Positions 1-7,779 of a stretch of DNA of 45,975 nucleotides are shown here, piece by piece. Made by a program: the position numbers and the translations under genes. The first letter of the stretch is position 1, and every line of letters begins with the position of its first letter. The notes beneath the pieces are model-generated. The model saw nothing but the letters and a program-made list of their open reading frames with translations, made no database searches and was not told the DNA's origin. The stretch is from Terriglobales bacterium. GTDB lineage: Bacteria; Acidobacteriota; Terriglobia; Terriglobales; Acidobacteriaceae. The DNA is taken from positions 1-45,975 of the forward strand of contig DATMPC010000047.1 of the NCBI GenBank assembly GCA_035567895.1, read 5' to 3'.

Positions 1-117
1 TGGACTCCGCTTCGTGACCGAAAATCTTAAATCGGTTGCCCGAAACCTAAATAGCTAACTCCATCGAGAAACACAACCGCAGCGGCTAAAGCCTGATCAA
101 TCCGAAACTTCAAACGG

Positions 118-187
118 CACGGCTGAAGCCGGTGCCCTTCCCCAAGCTAATTTGGACAGCCCTGTAGCACGCTGCGTTTCTACCATG
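118..187. repeat. Intergenic hairpin and dispersed-repeat fragments
   Basis: The left edge of the window holds a short GC-rich imperfect hairpin around 116-136 (arms GGCACGGC and GCCGGTGCC around a GAA loop). It is followed at 165-187 by a segment ending in GCTGCGTTTCTACCATG, which closely resembles the segment at 7481-7501 and, less fully, the one at 4910-4920. No coding potential is apparent before 211. That these are copies of a dispersed intergenic repeat is an inference from the resemblance inside this window. Confidence 0.4.
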
Positions 188-210
188 TCGGTGGCCCATG
201 CTAGGCCGCT

Positions 211-1293
211 TTAGTGCGTCAGAACGCTTGTGATGAAGTCTAGGGCTCTGGGATCGTTCGATTGACCCAACCAAAATACCGCCTGCTTTCTTACTACAGG
301 GTTTCTGTTGTTTCGCGCCACCTCGATCAACTTCAGCACGCCTTCGTGGTCCGGCAATTGCGATAGCGCGAACACTGCCTTCTTCTTCACGTCGGTGTCG
401 GGATCGTTTTCGATGGAATCGTTGATTACGCCGGCGACCCTCTTCCCCGCCTTCTGCGCCAGCCAAAACAACGCTTGTCCACGCACGCGTGAACTTGAAT
501 CCTGCTTGGCAACATGAATCAACTCTTCTTCCGCTCCTGGTTCCTTGCTTTGACTCAGGGGAAACGTAAGTTTGTCGCGAAAGTGATCGTCGGGATCGGA
601 TTCGATTAGCTTCTTCAGCGTGGCGTATCCATGTGCGCCGCGCGCGACTCCGAGCCAGAACGCGGCGTGCTCGCGAATCTTCTCCGGATAATCGGCTGCG
701 GAGAACCGATCCAGGGCCGCATCGGCAGAGGCATCGGCATGCTGGGCAATTGCGTCGAGTGCGCGTCTACCCAAGTGAGCATCCCCGTCTTTCGTCACGA
801 ACGTGCTTAAATATGCGATGCTCTGCTTGGGATCGGCTCCAGTCACGATCGTCACCGGAACTCCGCCGGCATCGATCGCGCAGTTTTCGCTGAACAGACG
901 AATGCTGCCGATCTTCTTGTCTTCCACTCGATAGAGCACGGTAATGCTCTTGGTCTCGACGTCGTTGCAATCATCGCGTGATCCCGAAAAAGTGTTGTGC
1001 TCCGACTCCAGACGGCATGTGCCGCAGCAGCCGTTCGTCTGCCAGCCGCCATCGAAGCAGCAGATCGTGCGATTCCCGCTGACTGCGGGAACCGCATAAC
1101 CGATCCAGCCGATGCCGCTCTGGCGGGCGGCGAAGCCGGAGATTTGCTCCTGCAGATTCGCAGAAGTGGACACGGTCTCAAGCTTCGCATTGCGAATCTG
1201 CGGAGGCTGAGTCTGTGGGCCCTCGAGCCGCGCGACCTGCGCGCTGCCGAAGCACGAACTAATCAGAATGGCTATAGCGAATAGTCTTTGCAT
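211..1293 (-). CDS. Exported HEAT-repeat protein
   Basis: A 360-residue protein with a hydrophobic N-terminal signal peptide (about residues 1-19, MQRLFAIAILISSCFGSAQ), so it probably acts in the periplasm or at the envelope. The next ~150 residues contain a cysteine-rich stretch (CCFDGGW, then NGCCGTC) and are not a domain I recognise. From about residue 170 to the end there are repeated units of roughly 31-36 residues with the pattern 'vR.qAlFWLaq', as in HEAT/PBS-lyase-type helical repeats that mediate protein contacts. The gene lies downstream of an ECF sigma/anti-sigma pair and of a second HEAT-repeat protein on the same strand, 270 bp away across a palindromic repeat, so a shared stress or envelope role is plausible. 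No catalytic motif is visible; a scaffold or regulatory role is inference. Confidence 0.8.
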   Translation of the reverse strand: MQRLFAIAILISSCFGSAQVARLEGPQTQPPQIRNAKLETVSTSANLQEQISGFAARQSGIGWIGYAVPAVSGNRTICCFDGGWQTNGCCGTCRLESEHNTFSGSRDDCNDVETKSITVLYRVEDKKIGSIRLFSENCAIDAGGVPVTIVTGADPKQSIAYLSTFVTKDGDAHLGRRALDAIAQHADASADAALDRFSAADYPEKIREHAAFWLGVARGAHGYATLKKLIESDPDDHFRDKLTFPLSQSKEPGAEEELIHVAKQDSSSRVRGQALFWLAQKAGKRVAGVINDSIENDPDTDVKKKAVFALSQLPDHEGVLKLIEVARNNRNPVVRKQAVFWLGQSNDPRALDFITSVLTH

Positions 1294-1357
1294 GGTGTCT
1301 TCTCGTTGGCTGCTGGATTCGTTTGAGTGTTACCGGCTACGGAATTCCTTTTTAAAA

Positions 1358-1488
1358 CTGTCATCCCTCGCGCGCTGTTTGCGCGGGGGATCTGCTGTTT
1401 TGTGCGCACCGAGAGACAGCAGATCCCCCACTCCGCGTTAAGATTCTCGGCGCCATAAACAGCTTCGCTGCGGAGTGAGGGATGACAG
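1358..1488. repeat. Long palindromic intergenic repeat (nested inverted repeats)
   Basis: Between the two HEAT-repeat genes the 12-base arm CTGTCATCCCTC (1358-1369) is inverted at 1477-1488. Inside it, GGGGGATCTGCTGT (1385-1398) is perfectly inverted at 1416-1429. A transcript could fold into a long stem. The outer end resembles the element at 3156-3325 (CTGTCATCC at both tips), which suggests one family of palindromic elements in this genome. Confidence 0.75.
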
Positions 1489-1563
1489 TCTCTAGGGCGA
1501 AGCGCGCTCATGGAATTGAACTAACGTAGGTGCCATGTTTCGAAAACTGCCTAGTGCCTCTGG

Positions 1564-3072
1564 TTACTTGTTCAGAATCTCCATCAGATAATCGGTGGCC
1601 TCGCGATTGCCCATCACCGACATCTTCTGGACCAGCTCCCGCTTCAGTTCCGGATTGGTCTCTTTGCGCGCCAGTTCCACCAGGGAATGTGCGTCTCCCT
1701 TGATGAACAGCGCGTTGATCACCGCGCTGCGCACGTCGGGGTTCTGATCGTTCTGGTAAATCTTTGTCAGCGTCTCGCTGCTGCCACCGGAGATGCCGAG
1801 GTCTTTGATCGCTTCCATCCTCAACTTGGGATCCGTATCGGTAAGAGCAACCTTCTCCTGCAACTCGGTGTCACCGGAGACGATGGTGGAGTGCAGGACC
1901 TCTCGTTTCATATCGGGAGTAGTGGCCTTGCTATAGAGATCACGGAGCTGTTGCTGACAGCCGCCAACTCCCATGGCCTTAATCGCAGCATGGACCACTT
2001 CTGGATCCTTCTCATTTGCGGAGAAGCCCGAAAGCTGAGTGCACCCTCCGGAAACACCGAGATCCTTGAGCGCCTCGGCTCGCATTTTTGGATCGGGATC
2101 GCTCATCGCGACTTTCTGTTGCAGTTCGGTATCGCCAGAGACGATAGTTGAATGCAGAAGATCGCGCTTCACTCCGGGATCAGTGGTTTTGTTGTAAAGA
2201 TCGCGCACCTCGCTCTTGCAGCCAGCGATTCCCATGGAGTGAATCGCCTCTTTGACGAGCGACGTGTCCTTCTCGCCCGAGGAAAGAGTTAGCAGTTCGC
2301 TGCAGCCGCCTGAGATACCCAGGCTGTGAAGAGCCGACTTCTTGGCTTCAACATTGCTGCTTCCCTGATAAATCTTCATCAGCGTGTCATGGTTCCCACT
2401 GATGCCGAGATAATGAATCGCCTTCTTCTGCAGCTCGGGATGGAGCTTGCCGGTGGCGATTTGCAGCATGAGTTCCCGAGCTCGAGGACTGTCACTCTGG
2501 GAAAGCACGAAAAGTGCTTTATCAAGAATCTTGCCTTCGCACTGTCCTGAATTGGTGCTGTTCAGCAATTTCTCAATGATCGGTACGGCCTTATCAGGAT
2601 CGGTGTTCATGAGGCTGTTGACCGCGAGTAGCTTTAAGTCGCAGTCGGACTCCCGATCGGGTGTCGGCGTCTTTCCCTGCTTCTGTAGAATCTCCTGCTC
2701 AAGCGCTCCAGCATCCTTGATCCATTGGCTGCGTGGATACTCTCGTTTGATCTGGCCAATGGTTTTGAGAGCTTGCGGATCCTGTCCAAGTTTGTCTTGA
2801 GCTACGGCTTGCCAATAGAGGGCTTCGTCCACTCGGGCGCGGCCCGCCTTTATTACCTGTGAATAAAGATCAAGCGCCTTCTGCCACTGCTCCTGGTAAA
2901 TTGCGTCTTTGGCCGCGGCAAGGGCGTCGTCAGTCGCGCGATCTCCACTCTTCTGCGGCTGAAAGCTGGAGATCGCTCCGGTAGGAAAATCGTCGGTTTG
3001 CGCTGCGGCGGTCACGCCCAGCGCAGTAATAAGAATCAGAATGAAAGTTATAAAAGACGTTGTTGTTTTCAT
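1564..3072 (-). CDS. Exported HEAT-repeat protein with TPR-like N-terminus
   Basis: A 502-residue protein starting with a signal peptide (about residues 1-24, ending TAAAQ), so probably periplasmic. Residues ~45-115 look like tetratricopeptide-type helices (AKDAIYQEQWQKALDLYSQV, then YWQAVAQDKLG). The rest, from about 150 to the C-terminus, is a solenoid of ~30-residue HEAT-like units carrying the signature 'LGISGG' or 'MGIAGC'. Two blocks of 87 residues are nearly copies of each other (shared HSTIVSGDTELQ and RDLY segments), showing recent internal duplication. The gene follows the sigma/anti-sigma operon on the same strand across a 283-bp gap with a palindromic repeat. I infer a protein-binding scaffold linked to that sigma regulon; no enzyme motif is seen. 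Confidence 0.82.
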   Translation of the reverse strand: MKTTTSFITFILILITALGVTAAAQTDDFPTGAISSFQPQKSGDRATDDALAAAKDAIYQEQWQKALDLYSQVIKAGRARVDEALYWQAVAQDKLGQDPQALKTIGQIKREYPRSQWIKDAGALEQEILQKQGKTPTPDRESDCDLKLLAVNSLMNTDPDKAVPIIEKLLNSTNSGQCEGKILDKALFVLSQSDSPRARELMLQIATGKLHPELQKKAIHYLGISGNHDTLMKIYQGSSNVEAKKSALHSLGISGGCSELLTLSSGEKDTSLVKEAIHSMGIAGCKSEVRDLYNKTTDPGVKRDLLHSTIVSGDTELQQKVAMSDPDPKMRAEALKDLGVSGGCTQLSGFSANEKDPEVVHAAIKAMGVGGCQQQLRDLYSKATTPDMKREVLHSTIVSGDTELQEKVALTDTDPKLRMEAIKDLGISGGSSETLTKIYQNDQNPDVRSAVINALFIKGDAHSLVELARKETNPELKRELVQKMSVMGNREATDYLMEILNK

Positions 3073-3155
3073 TTCCTCAATTGCCTTGTCGTGCTTGATG
3101 TATGTGCGAACTGTTGAAGCCGTTCAATTTGAATTCATGAAACATAGGTAAACAT

Positions 3156-3325
3156 CTGTCATCCTGAGCCCTGTTGTTGGCCGAAGGATCTCCCGGGATG
3201 TTTCGGACTTGAATATTGCGTCCTGGCACTTCCTCCAGAATCCTCGTGTAAGAGCCGGGACGCAGCAACTAAGCCGGAAATATTGCGGGAGATCCTTCGG
3301 CCAACAACCGGCCTCAGGATGACAG
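3156..3325. repeat. 170-bp palindromic element with 40-bp arms
   Basis: The arm at 3156-3195 (begins CTGTCATCCTGAG, ends GGATCTCCCG) is matched in inverted orientation by 3286-3325 with only about three mismatches over 40 bases. The ~90-bp centre carries no convincing gene. It fills the gap between the anti-sigma gene and the HEAT-repeat gene. It resembles the 1358-1488 element at its tips and looks like a mobile or REP/MITE-like palindromic repeat, although no target-site duplication could be confirmed. Confidence 0.8.
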
Positions 3326-3355
3326 CTCTCAAAATGGATTTCCGTAATTCCATGC

Positions 3356-4135
3356 CTACAACCTCGAATCGCCAAGGCTCTTCTGCGGTGCTGATTCCGC
3401 CCGGCTACGGGCCTTCACCTTTGACTCGATCACCCGCACCTTGAACAGCACGCCTTGCGCTTCGATCCGTTGCTGAAGCTCTTCCAGCTCTTTTCCCGAA
3501 ACGGAATCGGGATGGTGCGCGATGTCAATCAGAACTCGCTCTACCTGATCGAGGACATTGGCGATCTCGGGATCTTTGTCGCGCTGGGCGGTTTGGCGGT
3601 AGAGCCGATTCTCATTGACCAGCTCCTGAGCGAAATCGCGTTCCGCGGAGATGTCAACCTTGCTTTCAGGTCGAGTGTTGGCCAACTCCACGAGAATCAT
3701 CTCGGTGCGGTCGAGGTGGTCGCCCACGGCGACCATGAGGACGCGGTCCCTGCCTGAGGGCGTCTGCTTGCTGACAACCTGAGTCGGGCTGGGCTGCTTC
3801 GGTCCTGAAATTCGACCAGCTAGGAACGCCAACACGATGACCGCGGCAAATGCCCCGGCAATCGCCCAGCGACGCGGTTGAAGAACCGCAGCCCATGCTG
3901 AGCGTCTTGGCGCCTCGCTCTGTTCGAGGCGTGGCCGCAGGGTGCTCCAGAGCTGAGCTGCATAGTCTGCCGCACGCTCAGGCACGGGATAATCGATGGC
4001 TGAAAGAGTCGCCCTAAGTTGAGCGAACTCGGCGGCGCACTCTTTGCACTCCGCGAGATGGCTTTCGATCGAAGAGGCTTTTGGAGCGTCGCCGTAAAAG
4101 TAGAGAACCAGATCCTGTTCGTCGGGGTGAGTCAT
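3356..4135 (-). CDS. Membrane anti-sigma factor with zinc-finger (zf-HC2-like) domain
   Basis: A 259-residue protein whose N-terminus has the zinc-binding anti-sigma signature H26-x3-C30-x2-C33 (HLAECKEC). This cytoplasmic domain binds and inhibits ECF sigma factors in the known family. One membrane segment lies at about residues 90-108 (AIAGAFAAVIVLAFLAGRI), and a ~150-residue C-terminal domain rich in charged helices should be periplasmic and could sense the signal. The start ATG overlaps the stop of the upstream sigma gene (ATGA at 4135-4132), the usual translational coupling of sigma/anti-sigma pairs. A transmembrane anti-sigma is usually inactivated by signal-induced release or proteolysis; that mechanism is not shown here. 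Confidence 0.88.
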   Translation of the reverse strand: MTHPDEQDLVLYFYGDAPKASSIESHLAECKECAAEFAQLRATLSAIDYPVPERAADYAAQLWSTLRPRLEQSEAPRRSAWAAVLQPRRWAIAGAFAAVIVLAFLAGRISGPKQPSPTQVVSKQTPSGRDRVLMVAVGDHLDRTEMILVELANTRPESKVDISAERDFAQELVNENRLYRQTAQRDKDPEIANVLDQVERVLIDIAHHPDSVSGKELEELQQRIEAQGVLFKVRVIESKVKARSRAESAPQKSLGDSRL

Positions 4136-4740
4136 CGTACGCCTCCCCGCATCGGTCCCGTGGTCATGAGCGGTTCAAGTTCGGTGCGCATCTTTTTGAC
4201 TGCACGAAAAATCGTGTTCTTCACTGCTTCCTCACGAACTTTCAGAACGGCGCCGATCTCGGTAATCGAACGGCCTTCGAAATGGCGAAGCACGAATGCA
4301 GTGCGTTCAACATCCGTCAGGCGCTTCATGGCACCCGCGACGCGCTCTCGTAGCTCGGAGCTGAGCAGCATGCGTTCTGGACCGGGCTGCGGGCTGGCAT
4401 AGTCAAGTGTCCGATCTTCGGGATTTGGATCGTCATCGCGGGCGTCGCTCTCGACAATGTGAGCCTTGTCCTGCTTCCGCTTGGCGAGCAGGTCGAGCGC
4501 GCAGTTGGAGGCGATGCGATAGAGCCAGGTCGAGAACGTGGAGCGGGCCTCGAAGCTGTCGAGCCGCTTGTAACAGCGCAGGAAGGTCTCCTGCACCACT
4601 TCGTCCGCGTCATGTTCATTGCTGGTCATGCGATATGCCAAGCCGAAAACCTTGCGTCCGTGACGATCGACCAGCACACGAAAAGACTCGTGTTTGCCGG
4701 CGAGCACCTCATCAACGGCCGCCCGGTCGGTAAGCTCCAT
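4132..4740 (-). CDS. ECF-family RNA polymerase sigma factor
   Basis: A 202-residue protein with the two-domain layout of extracytoplasmic-function sigma factors. Sigma region 2 covers about residues 18-90 (DADEVVQETFLRCYKRL and TFSTWLYRIASNCALD motifs, for -10 recognition and core binding). Region 4 covers about 135-190 (LTDVERTAFVLRHFEG and ITEIGAVLKVREEAVKNTI, a helix-turn-helix for the -35 element). It is the first gene of the minus-strand group and overlaps the anti-sigma factor gene by four bases. The linker between the domains is long and acidic (about residues 95-120). The downstream exported HEAT-repeat proteins are plausible regulon members by proximity only. Confidence 0.93.
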   Translation of the reverse strand: MELTDRAAVDEVLAGKHESFRVLVDRHGRKVFGLAYRMTSNEHDADEVVQETFLRCYKRLDSFEARSTFSTWLYRIASNCALDLLAKRKQDKAHIVESDARDDDPNPEDRTLDYASPQPGPERMLLSSELRERVAGAMKRLTDVERTAFVLRHFEGRSITEIGAVLKVREEAVKNTIFRAVKKMRTELEPLMTTGPMRGGVR

Positions 4741-4894
4741 TCGCAGGATTAGACCAGCTTTGAGAGGAAGGGGTTAGGGGAGATTTGGGGGACCGACCTA
4801 AAAAACATGAGACGGATCTCACGGAAACTGCACGGATTACACGGATTCTTCTGGATCCGGGTACTTGCGCCGACAGTCTTGCAGTTGGAAGCCG

Positions 4895-4951
4895 TAGAGA
4901 CGCAGTAGGCTGCGTCTCTAAGAAACTGTGGCACAGCCGCCCTCGGCTGTG
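4895..4951. repeat. Two adjacent intergenic hairpins
   Basis: TAGAGACGCAG (4895-4905) is inverted at 4910-4920, and CACAGCCG (4932-4939) at 4944-4951. The first belongs with the palindrome at 7474-7493 (shared AGACGCAG/CTGCGTCT). The hairpins lie between the divergently read start of the sigma gene and the 3' end of the aminopropyltransferase-like gene. Neither is followed by a T-tract, so they look like dispersed repeats rather than terminators. Confidence 0.6.
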
Positions 4952-4993
4952 GACGATGCACTGAAAGCACGCGAACGCGTCTGTGCTACGCGA

Positions 4994-7423
4994 TCATAAG
5001 CTGCGCAGGGCTAATACTGGGGACAGTACTCCCGCCAACGCATACGCCAGCGCTCCGCAAAAGAAGGTTACGTTCAGCCCAAAGTGCAAGGCGATCACCA
5101 TCGCCAGCACCGATCCCAGAACGCTGGCGGAAGCATTCATTGCCCACGCCCATTCGGTGAGTCCATTAGTTCCAATTGCGGACTCGTCGAGTAGGCGCAG
5201 TCCCGTCGGAAAGGGCATGCCCATCACGAAGCCTAGCGGCACGATCAGTGCTCCGCTCACGAGCAGCTTCACCGCGAAGTTCAGTCCAACGAGCAATCTC
5301 AGGATGACAGGCAGCAATCCCAGGTAGGCCACTACAGCAATAACAATGATTAGCAGGACGGGTTTGAGTGCGCGCGTGCCTGCCGTCAGCCGTCGTGCGG
5401 TTAAGCTTCCGGCGCCGCTTGCCAGTAACATAAGAAAGATGACCACCGTGAGCGCATACGTCGGATGTCCCAGGAAGAGGACGAAGCGCTGAATGAGGGT
5501 GATCTCCACCAGAATGTAGCCGAGTCCTACGGCGATGAAGTAACTGAGGGGCAGAACCCTCGGGTGTGATGCTTGCGGTTCATACGCGAGTGGAATCACT
5601 AGGAAGGCGAGAACCGCGACGATCGAAATAAGAAACACCATTCCTAAAATCACGATGCCCAGATTCACGCGCCAATCCATGCCTCCGCGTGTGCCGCGCA
5701 AGTCGGCTATCGCGTTCGCCGTCTTCAGAGTGAAGAAAAAGAACGGAGAGGAGTCAAAGACGGGAGCTACGTTGTATTGGTAGCTCGCGGCGAATCCGCG
5801 CGGATCGTTCGAGCCAATGAGCCGGGTAAAGGCATTTTCCGCATTGTCATTGCCGGGGAGATACAGGCTTACAAGCTTCGGATGCAAAGTGAGGTGCGCT
5901 CGAACTGCATTCACCTCCTCTGTGGTGAACGCTGATTTCTTTGCCATCACGATCACTGGGCGTCCGTCCTGATCGAGCGGACCGTCGGAGGCGATGATGA
6001 AGTTCTCTCGCGGATTCGCAATGCCGAGTTGGTGCAATGCCTCTGTTGCTTGCGACACAACGCGCAGGGCTTCACGCGGCTGGCGGAATTCCCAGCGCGT
6101 GATCGCGATTATTCCGTCCGGACGCAGGTGATCGAAGTACTCGCGAAATGCCTCCACCGTGTACAGGTTGTTCTCGCTCAGCGCGTATGCTCCGGCTGCG
6201 GTTGACGCCCAAGTGTCTACTAGCGTCATCTGCACAATGTCATATTGATCGTGACTACTGCGCAGGTACGAGCGGCCATCCCCGACGTGAATGTGAATCT
6301 CTGGCCGCTCGTACAGGTGATACGCGTAATCCGCGTATCGTTCGCGCATGATCGTGTTCGCGATCAGCGGATTGATCTCGATGCCGGTGACGTTTCTGCT
6401 GCCATTGGCAACGGCGCGCAGCACGTCGACTCCACCGCCGGGGCCGATGATGGCGAAGTCGCCGCGCGGACGCAGCACGTTTGCAAGCGACGGAGCCGCA
6501 TCCATGAGGTTGGACTTCCAGTTGAACGGTGAAGACTGCTTCCACGTTCCCGGATCGGAACCAACCGGCACGTCGCGATCCCAAAGCGCGGGATCCACGT
6601 TCATCATCGCCGTCGAGGCGTCGGCGTCGATGACTATGTACTTTGCGAGACCTACTTGGTCTACCTCCACCCGTGACAGCGCATTCCAGCGGGCGAACTG
6701 TACCCAGGAGGCATCACGGCGCAGTCCCTTGGCATAAATAATGTCAATCAGTTTTCCGCTGTGGTTGGCGGCGATGAGTGCGACATACGCGAGTGCAATT
6801 ACTGCCGCGACTGTTTTCTGCCGCTGAGTGCTGGCACAGAGAACCGCAGCAACCGCCATGAGGATAGCCGCGCAGAGTACGGCGTTAGGTGCCCCGAGAA
6901 CGTTGAGAATCGGTACGAGCATCAGGCAGGCAAGCGCGCCGCCGATGAGGTCGAATCCGTAGAGACGAGCGATCTGCGCAGTTTCGCGCGCAAAAACTAC
7001 AGAAAAAAGCAAACCGGTAATAAAGAAGGGAACTGCGGCGACGAGGTAAATGACGGTTAGCTTCTCGAAGTTGCGCAGCTCCAGGTTCAACGAGACGGCG
7101 GAGTGCAGCACAACTTCGAGGACAACGAGCATGATTACCGAGTTTGCAATCAGCAAGGTCTGACCCAGTTGCTCGACGGTCCACCGCGAAAGTCTTGCAC
7201 GGAAGAGATGCGCGAAGACTCCGCCTGCTCCGAGTCCGAGTAGCGCAACTGAAATCGCGAGGAATGCAAAGTGGTAGAAGAGGACAACTGAAAAAAGTCG
7301 AGTGAGCGCGAGCTCAAGAAGGAGGCTGGCGCAGCTGACGATGCCAACGATCAGCGGAAGGCGAAGGCCGATAGTTGCAGCGGTCGCCGGTTCTGGTTGG
7401 GCGACCAGAGTCGAATCGGACAT
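4994..7423 (-). CDS. Membrane-embedded spermidine synthase-like protein
   Basis: An 809-residue protein with hydrophobic membrane blocks at both ends (about residues 20-230 and 610-805) enclosing a soluble SAM-dependent methyltransferase-fold domain of the spermidine synthase type (about 300-520). The glycine-rich loop is seen as FAIIGPGGGVDVLRAV near residue 325-340, followed by the acidic strand end VTGIEINPL and a later motif, DIVQMTLVDTW. Such multi-spanning SpeE-like proteins are common in soil bacteria; their substrate is generally not established, and I do not claim polyamine synthesis. The gene is transcribed alone; its 3' end abuts a hairpin-rich gap and its 5' end faces the small gene at 7567. 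Confidence 0.8.
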   Translation of the reverse strand: MSDSTLVAQPEPATAATIGLRLPLIVGIVSCASLLLELALTRLFSVVLFYHFAFLAISVALLGLGAGGVFAHLFRARLSRWTVEQLGQTLLIANSVIMLVVLEVVLHSAVSLNLELRNFEKLTVIYLVAAVPFFITGLLFSVVFARETAQIARLYGFDLIGGALACLMLVPILNVLGAPNAVLCAAILMAVAAVLCASTQRQKTVAAVIALAYVALIAANHSGKLIDIIYAKGLRRDASWVQFARWNALSRVEVDQVGLAKYIVIDADASTAMMNVDPALWDRDVPVGSDPGTWKQSSPFNWKSNLMDAAPSLANVLRPRGDFAIIGPGGGVDVLRAVANGSRNVTGIEINPLIANTIMRERYADYAYHLYERPEIHIHVGDGRSYLRSSHDQYDIVQMTLVDTWASTAAGAYALSENNLYTVEAFREYFDHLRPDGIIAITRWEFRQPREALRVVSQATEALHQLGIANPRENFIIASDGPLDQDGRPVIVMAKKSAFTTEEVNAVRAHLTLHPKLVSLYLPGNDNAENAFTRLIGSNDPRGFAASYQYNVAPVFDSSPFFFFTLKTANAIADLRGTRGGMDWRVNLGIVILGMVFLISIVAVLAFLVIPLAYEPQASHPRVLPLSYFIAVGLGYILVEITLIQRFVLFLGHPTYALTVVIFLMLLASGAGSLTARRLTAGTRALKPVLLIIVIAVVAYLGLLPVILRLLVGLNFAVKLLVSGALIVPLGFVMGMPFPTGLRLLDESAIGTNGLTEWAWAMNASASVLGSVLAMVIALHFGLNVTFFCGALAYALAGVLSPVLALRSL

Positions 7424-7473
7424 CAGGTGAACATATCAGATTGCGAGTGTGGCATTTGTTGGTTGCATGGCGC

Positions 7474-7493
7474 AGACGCAGCATGCTGCGTCT
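7474..7493. repeat. Perfect 20-bp palindrome
   Basis: AGACGCAGCATGCTGCGTCT reads the same on both strands and lies in the divergent gap between the spermidine synthase-like gene and the small membrane protein gene. The flanking CTACCATG and the half-site GCTGCGT(C/T)TCTAC recur near 165-187 and 4910-4920. It could be an operator, but the recurrence next to unrelated genes favours a dispersed repeat. Confidence 0.6.
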
Positions 7494-7566
7494 CTACCAT
7501 GGCAAGAATAGAGGCTAGGGAACAAACATGAGATTTGTTGCGTAACATGTTGGCAGGAGATGTGTG

Positions 7567-7779
7567 ATGTTTAGATTGATCGCATTCTTCTGTGCGGTCG
7601 TGCTCTACTTTGCGCCGGCGATCGTTGCTCATCACCGCCGACACCACAGCGCGGGAGTCATCTTTTTGGTGAACCTCTTGCTCGGCTGGTCGGTTATCGG
7701 CTGGATCGCCTGCTTTGCCTGGGCGTGTAGCGGAAATTCGCACCGAGTCGTCATACTCCCGCCGGAGCGCTATCGCTGA
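7567..7779 (+). CDS. Small membrane protein, superinfection immunity family
   Basis: A 70-residue protein with two hydrophobic segments (about residues 3-20 and 28-52) around a short basic histidine-rich loop (AHHRRHHS). The pattern YFAPAIVA, then FLVNLLLGWSVIGWIACFAW, matches the superinfection-immunity protein family, whose phage T4 member Imm blocks DNA entry of a second phage. Chromosomal homologues are widespread and their role is not established. I place the start at ATG 7567, six bases after AGGAGA (7555-7560); a GTG at 7564 is the alternative. Its last 10 bp overlap tail-to-tail with the glycosyltransferase gene on the other strand. No other phage genes are nearby. Confidence 0.75.
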   Translation: MFRLIAFFCAVVLYFAPAIVAHHRRHHSAGVIFLVNLLLGWSVIGWIACFAWACSGNSHRVVILPPERYR

